Origin: Caballeronia sp. SEWSISQ10-4 2
GTDB lineage: Bacteria > Pseudomonadota > Gammaproteobacteria > Burkholderiales > Burkholderiaceae
Direction: 5' to 3'
NCBI RefSeq assembly: GCF_030464885.1
Contig: NZ_JALPRJ010000018.1
Coordinates: forward strand, 62,001 to 126,000
DNA length: 64,000 bases
The notes beneath the pieces are model-generated. The model saw nothing but the letters and a program-made list of their open reading frames with translations. It did no database searches and was not told the DNA's origin. A program made the position numbers and the translations under genes. Of the stretch, positions 54,236 to 63,848 are shown in pieces (position 1 is the stretch's first letter; every line of letters begins with the position of its first letter).

Positions 54236-56752
54236 CTATTTCGGGAGATAGTACTTCAGCACTTGCCAACGGTCGTGCACGACCCCTGACGCGTATAGAG
54301 CGTTGAGTTCCGATTTACTGAGCCCGATTTCAACGAGTACGTCGCGAGTGTGAGTGCCGGGCGCCGGGGCCGGAACGAGTTCACGGACGGGGGATTTTGT
54401 AAGACGGAACCACGAAGGGGCCAGCAGTGCGGTAGGAAAATTGCTTGGATGCTTGCGCCGGACGAGCGTTACATTGCCGAAGTCAAGTGCGACGGTAGGC
54501 GGTAGTTTGTCGTCTTCGCGCGATACAACAGGTAGCGCATCGAGACGTTTGACCTTGACGACGGATGCTTTGGGAAAGCGGTTGAGTACGGTATGTAATT
54601 TCCCAATACTGAGCAACGCGATCGAATCAGCCATGTCGGTGCGACTAGTACTTTTGGCGCCAAGTGCTGCGGCAACACCATGGAGGTCCCGTTCACGGCA
54701 GGCGAGAAATGCCCAACCTTCAACACAACGATAGAGCGAGTATTGAGCACCGTGTCCTTTTGCATCTTGCCCGCTTGCTTGCGTTGGACGAGCCTCACTT
54801 GCTGAGGCGACGACGAATGGAAATTGTACCAACTGCGCTCCCATGACTAATGATGTGCGGACATAAGCGCCACCTCTCCCAAGCTCTTTCGCGACGAGCG
54901 CTTGTGCAATTCCGAGCGCTGCGGTAAATCCAGCGATATAGTCGACGCACGACGCGATGCCATGCAGTACTGGGGCGTTTGGAGTGCCGTAGCGGGATGT
55001 GATACCCGTGGCAGCCTGAAGTACGGGATCGAATGCGGGGAAGTCCTTCCATGCCCCGTCGTTGGGGCCGCCCCAAGCGCTCACTTGGCAGCAAATGATG
55101 TTGGGATTGATCGTTCGCAACTGTTCGTATGAAATGCCGAGGCCGGGCGCCGATTTATCGAGAAAGTTGTGGACGACTATGTCGGCGTTCTCAACAAGTC
55201 GCTTTAGAACTTGTCGCCCTTGATCAGTTTTGAGATCGATGATCGCCGCCCGCTTGCCTTGATTCACATCAATACCGTACCACATCGTCATCCGTGGGCC
55301 TGCTTGGGGCGCGGGTGCGTCGATGCGAATCACTTGTGCACCAAATTCGGCTAGCGTGCGCGAAGCCACCGGTGCCGCAATGATGTTCGAAATATCGAGA
55401 ATACGAATGCCCTCGAGGATCGGCCCGTACGGCGACATCGGCGGCTGCTCGGTCCTGTTGATGGGCGACTGTTCTTGCCAGGACGATCCAACCTCGTACT
55501 TCTCTACGCTACGCGACGTCAACGTAGGCGATGCAGTCCCTGTGCCAGTAATTGTCAAAAAGCGGCCGGCCTGTAGCACGGGTCCGTCGATCGGGTCATC
55601 GATTTCGCTCACGTGCCCGCTTTCGTGCGCGACAGGCTCTAAAAGCCATTCCTCTGTCGTGCGGACTATCGAGCATGGAACGCCTGCTACCTGAAGTGCC
55701 TCCTGCCATTCTCCCGCGGACCGTGTAAGAAATCGAGCGACCATGACTTCGTTGAGTCGGGCGACCCAATGCGGATTCATTTGGACTGAACTGCTGATGT
55801 TGTTGCCTTCGACTCCTTCGTCAAAGGGGCTACCCACAAACATCCCCTCAGCAACGAGTTGATCCAGAATCCCAAGGACATCGAGACATGCCCGCGCTTG
55901 ATGAACATGATCCGCAGCGTTGATAAATATCAGCCGGCCGTCCGCACAAAGATGATGTCCGAACTGAGGACGCGAGAACCGCTTAAGATATGCGGACAAG
56001 GCGGCTTTGTGTTGATCACTCAGGTGGTCCGCCAGATCCCTGAAGATTGGGAATGCGATTTCTTTCATTACGTTGTCGACACGGGGCAGATTGAATTGCT
56101 CCGGTTGCCCCTCGATTCGCATCGCGAGAGCTGACATCGAAGAAAGTACTGCATCGGCGAGAGGTACTTCGACAAATTGCCCAGCACCTGATCGAAGTCG
56201 ATGAAAAAAAGCGAGTGTTGCTACCGTGGCCCCAAGTACGCCGCCGTAAGCACTCGCCATAGGGACCGAAGTGAAGATCGGATCAGAGCCAAGGATGGCA
56301 GCCGTTGAATTTAGATGTGAGTACACTCCATGTGAAGCTGCAAGTGATCCTTCCCACGCGGGAAGTTCAGCTTCTAATGTACCAGAGGCGAAACCGGGAA
56401 GAGAAAGGTACACAACTTCTGGGTTGTATTTAGATACGCTCGCGTAATCCAGGCCCCAGACAGCAGTTTTTCCCGCACCGAGATTGTCGATGACAATATC
56501 TGCGTTGCAGGCAAGGCGGAATGCCTCGGCGCGTTGGTGTTCGATGCCGAAGTCTAGTTCAATACAACGTTTCCCACGAGAAAGGAGGGCGTCTTCGGAG
56601 CTACCTATCCTCTGCGATCTATTGAGTTCAATGACATCTGCACCCTGATCTGAAAGAAGCATCGCGGCCACACGTCCGGCCCAGATACCCCCAAGATTAA
56701 GCACCCGAATGCCTCGGAGCGGAGCAACCGTTGTTGCCGATTCGTAGTTCAT
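54236..56752 (-). CDS. Fused two-domain CaiB/BaiF CoA-transferase
   Basis: An 838-residue type III CoA-transferase with two complete CaiB-like domains (about 1-400 and 440-838), a head-to-tail fusion of the halves that usually dimerise. The C-terminal domain keeps the likely catalytic Asp (SCVDYIAGFTAALGIAQAL). The N-terminal domain reads PMASAYGGVLGATVATLAF at the same place, with Ser instead of Asp, so it is probably inactive. ATG 56752 is preceded by GGAAG; an in-frame upstream ATG at 56857 overlaps the transporter. It moves CoA onto a carboxylic acid imported by the adjacent transporter (55 bases upstream). Confidence 0.88.
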   Translation of the reverse strand: MNYESATTVAPLRGIRVLNLGGIWAGRVAAMLLSDQGADVIELNRSQRIGSSEDALLSRGKRCIELDFGIEHQRAEAFRLACNADIVIDNLGAGKTAVWGLDYASVSKYNPEVVYLSLPGFASGTLEAELPAWEGSLAASHGVYSHLNSTAAILGSDPIFTSVPMASAYGGVLGATVATLAFFHRLRSGAGQFVEVPLADAVLSSMSALAMRIEGQPEQFNLPRVDNVMKEIAFPIFRDLADHLSDQHKAALSAYLKRFSRPQFGHHLCADGRLIFINAADHVHQARACLDVLGILDQLVAEGMFVGSPFDEGVEGNNISSSVQMNPHWVARLNEVMVARFLTRSAGEWQEALQVAGVPCSIVRTTEEWLLEPVAHESGHVSEIDDPIDGPVLQAGRFLTITGTGTASPTLTSRSVEKYEVGSSWQEQSPINRTEQPPMSPYGPILEGIRILDISNIIAAPVASRTLAEFGAQVIRIDAPAPQAGPRMTMWYGIDVNQGKRAAIIDLKTDQGRQVLKRLVENADIVVHNFLDKSAPGLGISYEQLRTINPNIICCQVSAWGGPNDGAWKDFPAFDPVLQAATGITSRYGTPNAPVLHGIASCVDYIAGFTAALGIAQALVAKELGRGGAYVRTSLVMGAQLVQFPFVVASASEARPTQASGQDAKGHGAQYSLYRCVEGWAFLACRERDLHGVAAALGAKSTSRTDMADSIALLSIGKLHTVLNRFPKASVVKVKRLDALPVVSREDDKLPPTVALDFGNVTLVRRKHPSNFPTALLAPSWFRLTKSPVRELVPAPAPGTHTRDVLVEIGLSKSELNALYASGVVHDRWQVLKYYLPK

Positions 56753-56807
56753 GACAATGCTTCCTTCACTTGCCCGTTGAGAACCAGTCTGAGACTTGCT
56801 GAACTGG

Positions 56808-58124
56808 TTAATAATTCTCTGCCGTTTCGACGGAGTGTGATTGCCGCGGAAAACCACAAAGGAGAGTCAACATCCCGATGGATGTCAGGGCCGCCATAAA
56901 GTCGATTCCCGCGTACAGGTTACCGAAGCGGACACTGATAGCACCGATCACCATCGTGCTGAAGGCGCCACCCAAACCGCCAAGTGAGCTGATCGTCGCG
57001 ATCCCGCCTGCTGCAGCCGAGTGGCTCAGATACGCGCTCGGTATCGTCCAGAAAAGGCCCAGGATGCTGAATACGCTAACCGACGCGACGGCAAGCAGCG
57101 CGACAGTGAATATGAGATTGCCGTGTGCAACCGGCAATAGCACGAAGCTAGCAGAAGCCGCAAAACCGCACATCGAGACGTGCCACCGTCGCTCGCGAAA
57201 TTTGTCGGAGCTATAACCGACGAAGACCATGCCAACCGTAGAAAGAAGCGAGAGTCCCCCGCTAATCCAGCCTGTCGAGCCTATGGTCTGGCCGACCACG
57301 TCTTTTAGGATCGACGGCATCCAAAGCAGGACTGTGGTGAGTGAACTAAAGAAGCAAAAATAGACGAATGCGAGCATGTAAACTCTTGGATCCTTCAGGC
57401 TAGCGAGGAAAGATGCTCCATGCGTTTCTCGATCACGCTGGTCGAGTGCGAGCTCCGCAGCGATTACCCCCTTCTCCTCCGCGCTGAGCCAACGAACCGA
57501 TGCAACATTGTCCGCAAGATAGAAGTAGGCGATCACACCGAGAACGACGGTTGGCAAACCTTCAATCATGAATAGCCATTGCCATCCATGAAAGCCCGCA
57601 ACACCATCGAGATGCTGCATAGTCAGTCCAGACGCTGGCCCTGCGATTACTCCGCCTAGAGGCACCGCCGTGACGAAGAGACTTGTAATTCTTCCTCTTA
57701 GTCGATCTGGAAACCAAAGTGTTATGTAGAACAATATTCCGGGAAAGAAGCCGGCCTCTGCAACCCCAAGCAGGAATCGCAGAATGTAGAATACGATCGC
57801 GCTGTGCGCGAGCATCGTCGCGCACGTCACCGCGCCCCATGACACCATGATCCGCAACAGCGTGCGGCGGACACCCGTGCGCACGAGCCACAAATTACTC
57901 GGCACTTCCAAGGCGATGTAGCCGATATAGAAAATTCCAGCAGCAATTCCGTACATGCCGTCGTCAAGCTTCAAATCATGGAGGAACTGCAGTTTGGCAA
58001 AGCCAATGTTGAAGCGGTCAATCGTTGCCATCATGTAGCAAAGCAACAGGAAAGGAATCATCCGCCACGCGACTTTGCGGTACGTTGACTGACGTACCCG
58101 TGATGATGTCATGAACTGGATTGA
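56808..58124 (-). CDS. MFS transporter, ACS family
   Basis: A 438-residue, 12-span transporter: RFNIGFAKLQFLHDLKLDDG, ALEVPSNLWLVRTGVRR, LRFLLGVAEAGFFPGILFYI and WFPDRLRGRI mark the anion:cation symporter group, which takes up organic acids. The GTG at 58124 follows GGAGACGAC, a strong ribosome site, and is preferred over the ATG at 58112; the ORF runs open to 58349. It heads an operon with the CoA-transferase and is divergent from the IclR gene. Confidence 0.88.
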   Translation of the reverse strand, partial: SIQFMTSSRVRQSTYRKVAWRMIPFLLLCYMMATIDRFNIGFAKLQFLHDLKLDDGMYGIAAGIFYIGYIALEVPSNLWLVRTGVRRTLLRIMVSWGAVTCATMLAHSAIVFYILRFLLGVAEAGFFPGILFYITLWFPDRLRGRITSLFVTAVPLGGVIAGPASGLTMQHLDGVAGFHGWQWLFMIEGLPTVVLGVIAYFYLADNVASVRWLSAEEKGVIAAELALDQRDRETHGASFLASLKDPRVYMLAFVYFCFFSSLTTVLLWMPSILKDVVGQTIGSTGWISGGLSLLSTVGMVFVGYSSDKFRERRWHVSMCGFAASASFVLLPVAHGNLIFTVALLAVASVSVFSILGLFWTIPSAYLSHSAAAGGIATISSLGGLGGAFSTMVIGAISVRFGNLYAGIDFMAALTSIGMLTLLCGFPRQSHSVETAENY

Positions 58125-58458
58125 CACGTCGTCTCCAAATAATTTTTCACAAATGTTGCGGTCGATCAGCTTTTTCTGCATGCCGGGAAACCGGCAGAGG
58201 GTCCGATTTCCACGCCAGCGACACGTTTCCATTGGATTCAACTGCGATCGATAATCGCACGCGATTGCATTTATCGACCGCATGATCCTCAATGATGAAG
58301 GTTGTGCGGTCAACCCCGAGTCAGCACATACAGTGCGATAATCGCCCAAGCGCTATTTTTACGTGTGCCGCTATGCTGAAGAAGATCAAACTTAGTTCAC
58401 GCCGTCCACTCACTCGACCCGGACGTGATCCAGTTCATACTGCTAGGAGGGCCATGTC
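58125..58458. promoter_or_regulatory. Divergent control region, MFS / iclR
   Basis: A 334-base gap between the divergently oriented transporter and IclR gene. I see a purine-rich ribosome site for iclR (AGGAGGG at 58445) but no unambiguous operator or -35/-10 pairs. Both promoters and the IclR operator must lie here. Confidence 0.35.
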
Positions 58459-59277
58459 GTGACGTCAAATGGCGGTGATCCGACCGATGAAGGAAGCGTT
58501 CAAGGTTCCGCCAAGCTGTCTGGCGATCCGAACTACATGACATCGCTTGAGCGCGGGCTGACAGTCATTCAGGCATTCTCAAAACAACGGCACAGGCTTT
58601 CGATCTCTCAGATTAGTCAAAAGACCGGCATCTCGCGCGCCGCCGTTCGACGATGTCTGTACACCCTTAGTCACTTAGGTTTTGTTGCCGCGGAAGACGA
58701 GCGCTACTTTGTGTTGCGCCCGAAAGTATTGGCATTAGGGCATGCGTATCTCACATCGAGTCCGTTCGCAAGCGTGAGCATGCCGGTTCTAAGGCACGTT
58801 ACGAGCGTGTTGAACGAATCGAGCTCGATCGCAGTACTCGACGGTGCCGACATTTTGTATATCGCCCGAGCGCCCACATCTCGAATCATGACAATCGAAC
58901 TCGATGTCGGTAGCCGCTTGCCTGCATATTGCACGTCGATGGGTCGTGTGATGCTCTGGCAGCTTTCCGATGACGAACTTGAAGCGCGGCTAAAAATGAT
59001 GCGTTTCCTTCAGTACACGGCCAACACGCTGACGACTCCGGATGCTTTGAAGGCCGAGTTGAATAAAGTTAGCGTGCAAGGTTTTGCACTCATCGACCAG
59101 GAGCTTGGAGCGGGTTTACGGTCTGTCGCGATACCGATCGTGAACTCGCGAGGCGTGACAGTCGCTGCAACGTGCGTCGCAGTGCATGAGTCGCGCGTAA
59201 CCGTGGGCGATATGAAATTAAAGATACTGCCCGTTCTTCGTGAGGCCGCTCAGGAACTTTCTCTTCTTGCAGGATGA
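58459..59277 (+). CDS. IclR-family transcriptional regulator
   Basis: A 272-residue regulator: N-terminal winged helix in SLERGLTVIQAFSKQRHRLS and SQKTGISRAAVRRCLYTLSHLG, and the C-terminal ligand domain (ALIDQELGAGLRSVAIPIVN). It is of the PcaR/PcaU type that responds to aromatic or small acids. GTG start after AGGAGGG. By position it controls the divergent transporter and CoA-transferase. Confidence 0.9.
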   Translation: MTSNGGDPTDEGSVQGSAKLSGDPNYMTSLERGLTVIQAFSKQRHRLSISQISQKTGISRAAVRRCLYTLSHLGFVAAEDERYFVLRPKVLALGHAYLTSSPFASVSMPVLRHVTSVLNESSSIAVLDGADILYIARAPTSRIMTIELDVGSRLPAYCTSMGRVMLWQLSDDELEARLKMMRFLQYTANTLTTPDALKAELNKVSVQGFALIDQELGAGLRSVAIPIVNSRGVTVAATCVAVHESRVTVGDMKLKILPVLREAAQELSLLAG

Positions 59278-59409
59278 CCTGCGATCTTGTCGATTCCGGG
59301 ACGTGTGGTGTTGTATTGAGATAACTATTCGGCACTGTCATGTTGGTGGAGCGGCTGAATGAAGAGATGAAGAAAACGAATCGCTTTATCGTGGCCGACG
59401 CTTTCCTGC

Positions 59410-59774
59410 AATCGTCATCAGCTGCACGGTTCGGTGCTATTTCAGGTTCAGCCTAAACCTTCGCGATATCGAGGAGTTGTTGTTCGAGCGAGGTGTCGTG
59501 GTCACGTACGAAACGATCCATTGCTAGTGCATTAAATTTGGCGCTGGATTCGCCCGTTGCGGCAAAGCGGCGAGGGGTAAGCCGGACCGTACATGGTATC
59601 TGGATGAGATGTTCGTGACGCTACGCGGCGAGGCATATTTGATATGGCGAGCGGTCGACGAGCATGGCGCCGAACTCGACGTGCTGGTCGAAAAACGCCA
59701 CGACAAGGCCGCGACAAAGCGCTTCTTCCAAAAAGTGTTACGTTCAAACCCGGTGTCGCTCAAGATCATCAGAC
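59410..59774 (+). mobile_element. Decayed IS6-family transposase
   Basis: Pieces in several frames match an IS6 transposase: NLRDIEELLFERGVVVTYETIH-like codons (59455-59525), then WYLDEMFVTLRGEAYLIWRAVDEHG and AELDVLVEKRHDKAATKRFF (59600-59740). Stops and frameshifts interrupt it and the C-terminus is missing. The sequence is close to the group of the fragment at 35209 rather than that at 53589. Confidence 0.75.
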
Positions 59775-59854
59775 GCCCGCTATACCCGTATGCATATCAC
59801 GGCGCATTTGCGCCGCGTATTCGCGAAAGTCGACCTCCAATGTGTAGCGGGCCA

Positions 59855-60052
59855 TTGAACACCCATGGCGGCCTGCTGAGCTATGGCCACTCCGGCTGTG
59901 CCGGTGCAGTTGCTCATCTTGTCGAGACCCAATTGCAGATGACGGGCCGCGCTGGCGAGCGCCAGGTGCAGGACGCGTTACTGGCACTCCAGCATGGAGA
60001 TGGAGGTGTGCTGTCCTCCCATGTCAGCGTCTTTCTGGAGCGAGTGCATTGA
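59855..60052 (+). pseudogene. C-terminal fragment of a thiolase
   Basis: Codons read NTHGGLLSYGHSGCAGAVAH then HGDGGVLSSHVSVFLE, the conserved end of acetyl-CoA acetyltransferase-like thiolases (NTHGGLLSYGHxGxAGGMAH and GDGGVLSSH). The preceding 300 or more residues are missing, replaced by the IS6 remnant. The stop overlaps the start of the DUF35 gene, the usual partner of these thiolases. Confidence 0.75.
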
Positions 60053-60443
60053 ACGACGAGCTTACCGGGCAAGGCGACTGGACCACGGGCGCGCCCGTGG
60101 TGAGTTACCAATCATGCATCTACTGTCAGCATGTATGGTACTTTCGACGCACTTTCTGTCCATCGTGCGGGACGTCGAATCCCGCAAAGCACTCGGCGGC
60201 GGGCCGCGGCGTCGTCTGTGCGTCGACGACGGTCACGCGTCCACCGAACACCGAAGTCGTTTCGCGTGGCCATACGTTATTCTGCTTGTTCATATGGAAG
60301 AGGGATTCCAAATGATGGGCCATGGAGATCCAATGCTACGCATTGGCGATCACGTGGTAGTCGAGTTCCGAGCTTTCGGCAGCCTTCGCGTGCCTCACGT
60401 CATCGCTGTTCCCCTTTGCGGCAAGCGTCAGGTCATCCAGTGA
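60049..60443 (+). pseudogene. DUF35/OB-fold zinc-ribbon protein, frameshifted
   Basis: The N-terminal zinc ribbon CIYCQHVWYFRRTFCPSCG is intact in the first frame (to 60315). The OB-fold half (PYVILLVHMEEGFQMMGHGDP, IGDHVVVEFRAFG) is in another frame ending at 60443, so a frameshift lies near 60265. It is the partner of thiolase-type acyl-CoA enzymes. With the thiolase destroyed, both are relics of one acyl-CoA module. Confidence 0.75.
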
Positions 60444-60976
60444 CAAGCATCGGCAATCGTTGCATTGTCGCCCTACATTGCCACAGTTGTTGAATCGCAA
60501 GATCTCGATCCGAGGACCGGACATTCCGATGCCAAGAACGTGCAGATGCGATATGACCATCATGCCGGTGGTCGCTGTTTGTGCAAAGCTGTACTGTCAG
60601 TGAATGAAGATATATCAATCACTAAAAGACAGAATTGATTTGATATTAACTACATGTCTATGGCGATCAGCATTCCTCATCACATAGGACATTGTGGTCG
60701 AAAATAAGATGATGTTCGAGCAGCTGACTGACGCAGGCATTGTGTTGCGCGAGATGATTTTTTTTCAGACGCGTATAGGTCATTACGGAGACTGTCCTGA
60801 GTGGACGCGACGGTCGGACGTATGGTGCACCACTGGCCGACTGGTCGCGTACCCATCGAGCACAGGAACAGCGCTACTGGACGTTGCGCGACGGTCGCAT
60901 CAAGGCGATATCTGCAGGCACAAACACAAAGACGAATCTGGTCTACGCCGGCAACGGCCAGCATACCAGGAGACAA
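60444..60976. other. Gene-poor stretch with an unassigned C-terminal frame
   Basis: A frame ending around 60976 contains DGRTYGAPLADWSRTHRA and RYWTLRDGRIKAI, which reads like the end of a soluble enzyme but is not recognised and has no clear start. The rest (60444-60700) shows no coding signal. Probably the relic of a gene that preceded the MFS. Confidence 0.35.
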
Positions 60977-62337
60977 ATGATGACAGACACCTCGCATGTG
61001 CTCGATGTCCGGGCATTTCTCGACAGTCGACCGTTCACGCCTTATCAATGGCTGATCTTTGCGTTGTGTGCTTTGATTCTTGCGGCCGACGGATACGATA
61101 CGGCGGCCATGGGATTCATTGCCCCGTCGCTCGTGCACGAGTGGGGCGTTGCACGTTCGTCCCTCGGCCCAGTCCTTGGCGCGGCTCTGGTTGGTCTTGG
61201 GATAGGAGCATTGATTGCCGGCCCCATTGCGGATCGTTGCGGCCGAAAAATCGTGCTGTTGTGTCTGTAGCGTTTTTCGGCTTATGGAGTCTCGTCGCCG
61301 CACACGCATCATCCATTGAATCGATGACAGTGATGCGTTTTCTGACTGGACTGGGCCTCGGCGCCGCGATGCCCAACGCGGTGACCGCAATGTCTGAGTA
61401 TGCGCCAGCGAGAGTGCGGGCGCTCGCAGTCAATGCCATGTTTTGCGGATTTTCCGGTGGCCTCGCTGCGGGAGGGGTGCTCGCTGCTTGGCTCATTCCT
61501 CATTACGACTGGCAAAGTGTGCTCATCGTCGGAGGTCTCGGACCCTGCGTGCTTGCCGTTTTGCTGGTATTCCTGCTGCCAGAGTCGGTTCAGTTTCTCG
61601 CAGTACGGGGAAATCGGGACTAGCGGATTGCTGGCATCCTTGCCCACATCGCGCCCCGTACGTCATTCGCTGGATGTACGTTTACGCTACATGCACCGAA
61701 TGACGAAGCACGCAGCGATGGACGCACCGCGCTAGCGCTCGTGATGTCGCGCCGCTACCGCTTTGGCACTGCAATGCTGTGGTTGGCATACGCCATGGGA
61801 TTGCTGATCTTCTATGTGCTCACAAACTGGCTGCCAATGCTCTTCAAGGAGGCAGGCTTCTCGCTTGCAGATAGTGCGCTGATGAGCTCGTTGTTTCCAC
61901 TCGGCGGCGTACTCGGTAATCTGAGCGCGGGCTGGTTTATGGACCGATTCAATCCAAATAAAACGATCTCTCTGACTTATGTGCTTCTTGGGCTTTTCGT
62001 GTTTCTGGTTGGACGCAGCGTCGGCAGCCCCTTGTTGCTCGGCGTGTTGATGTTCGCTACCGGTACATTGGCAACCAGTGCAGTTTCGTCAATGTGCGCG
62101 CACGCCGCCGACTTTTACCCAGCCGAAGGGCGCGCGACAGGTGTCGCACGGATGCTGGGTATTGGCCGAGTTGGCGGCGTAGCGGGTGCTTTTACGGGTG
62201 CGGCGTTGATGGGCCTCGGCTGGAATTTCGGGGCAGTACTCGGTTTGCTGGCCGTGCCGGCGCTCGTTTCGGCGATTGCCCTGCGGGTACTTGCATGGTC
62301 AGGATGCAATACGGCCTCGATTCGGTGGCTGGCATGA
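60977..62337 (+). pseudogene. MFS transporter of the aromatic-acid (AAHS) type, broken
   Basis: Starts well (AGGAG before ATG 60977; LIFALCALILAADGYDTAAM, GPIADRCGRKIV) but the frame ends at 61270; the next frame carries FLTGLGLGAAMPNAVTAMSEYAP up to an in-frame TAG at 61621, then continues to 62337 with WLPMLFKEAGFSLADSA and ARMLGIGRVGGVAGAF. One frameshift and one nonsense codon, so non-functional. Related in type to the intact transporter at 30973. Confidence 0.85.
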
Positions 62338-63242
62338 TACCGGAGAACATGCCGGCTTCCAGTTTTCGTTTGCCGATGATGACGTGTCAGATTGGCGCAT
62401 TAGCCGAAAGGAGACGTGGACGGGGCTAAAGCAGTCTTTGCCTTGAAAGACCGCATTGATGCTGTAAACCGGGGACTCGACAATTCAAACGGTAGACCGG
62501 GTGGGGCGAAATGCGGTGGGGCCAGGCAGTGGGTTCGATTCGGTGAAGGCTGCGCACAATCATCACTGTTTGCGGAGGAGGTCATCGGAGCCGATCCGCG
62601 CGATTTTCGGTACTTTGGAGGTGCGACAGCCACCTGTCTTGACGTGGCCTTCAATGAGGATGCCAGTCAGATCCGGCTACACAACGCTCCGTTGAACTTC
62701 GCTTTCCTGCAGGCACGACATCGGTCCGTTCCGCGCCGATTCAAATCTCGCACTCAATCTGTCGGAAAAAATGCGTAAGACCCCGTCTAGGGTCCCGACC
62801 ACCTTGAAGATCCTGACGCTGCAGAAAAATCTGATGCTTCGGCTCTTGGGGAATTCCCTATACCACTTGCCAAACGCCAGCGTACTGGCAATAATGATAC
62901 TAAGTAGTATGATAGATGCATGGAAAAACTGGCATGACTGCGTTGTCGCTGATGCGAGGCAGGCAGATCGCTTCGAACTAACGGGATTAAGAGCAGCGAA
63001 GCTGATAGTAAATGTGATTCGGGCGAACATCGGTGATGTCGGATTCGCCGTGTCTGGTCGGTTCGATTGCTCCCGTAGTGTACTGAGTTAGAAATTCGTC
63101 AACAGAACTACGAGGGTAGCCATCGTGGCTTGGGGCCAGTATCAATCGCGCAAAATGACGAAATCTTTGTGGCCGTAACTGCGCCTTGGCGAGTGCAACA
63201 GGGCAAGGGTGAACCAGCGGAACGGGATCGAAGGAGAAGCGG
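62338..63242. other. Gene-poor stretch, no gene recognised
   Basis: Overlapping frames (62416-62778 plus; 62677-63030 minus; 62987-63334 minus) have no recognisable product or good ribosome site. The DNA is more AT-rich near 62880-62920. It may be decayed plasmid or IS DNA. Confidence 0.4.
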
Positions 63243-63487
63243 ATGAACGCAGAAATGTCGTTGCGTTTGCTAATTGAAAAGTGGCTGACGCCAACTTTGG
63301 CGACGCCGATTCGCGTAACCCGATTCAGCCGCACACCCCCTAGTCGGAGGCGTTATGTACGCGTTGACGCACTGCGGCCGGAAGGTCCGGTCACCCTTTT
63401 TTCTTCCGACACGATGACGGCACGTGGTGCGTATCCCCGCCTGATGGCGAACGCCCGGCAATACGTGCTTACGCAAGTGCCGGATGA
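63243..63487 (+). pseudogene. Small plasmid-type protein, frameshifted in a T-run
   Basis: From ATG 63243 (AAGGAG upstream) the frame reads MNAEMSLRLLIEKWLTPT and VRVDALRPEGPVTLF, then leaves the expected track. In the next frame the sequence FRHDDGTWCVSPPDGERPA runs to a stop at 63487, giving a sensible 80-residue protein if one T were added to the run of six T at about 63398. I recall proteins of this type as common small ORFs in Burkholderiaceae mobile DNA; that comparison is from memory. Confidence 0.55.
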
Positions 63488-63548
63488 CTGGGATATCGGC
63501 GGAGGCGAATCACAGCGAACGCATCCAACGAATCGCAGGGAGATCACC

Positions 63549-63758
63549 ATGATGGACGAGTCAAATTACCTAACACTCGAAAACATCCGAGAACTCGATG
63601 TGTGGACGTGCGCTTGGTATGACGCAGCGGTCGAAGCGCAATTTATCAGCGCTTCCTATCATCCAGACACCGCGACCCTGGACCGTCTGCGAAGCTATTT
63701 CAGAGTCGGCCTGACGGCCCAGGAAGCCGCTCACGCGTGCTTCGGTGGCAGGCACTAA
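63549..63758 (+). CDS. Small plasmid-type protein (69 residues)
   Basis: Starts at ATG 63549 with AGGGAGA 4-10 bases upstream. It is a polar, helical protein (SNYLTLENIRELDVWTCAWYD, RLRSYFRVGLTAQEAAHAC) with no recognised domain. It sits directly behind the frameshifted small ORF, which by context probably belonged to the same transcript. In the uninterrupted forward frame it is fused to the upstream ORF, but only because of the T-run frameshift. Confidence 0.55.
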   Translation: MMDESNYLTLENIRELDVWTCAWYDAAVEAQFISASYHPDTATLDRLRSYFRVGLTAQEAAHACFGGRH

Positions 63759-63848
63759 ATCAACAACTGTTGATGGTCTCTATCTGACAGCGGTAACCCT
63801 ACGAAAGGCAAACTATATGGATTGTCCGATTTAACAGCGACTCGCAAT

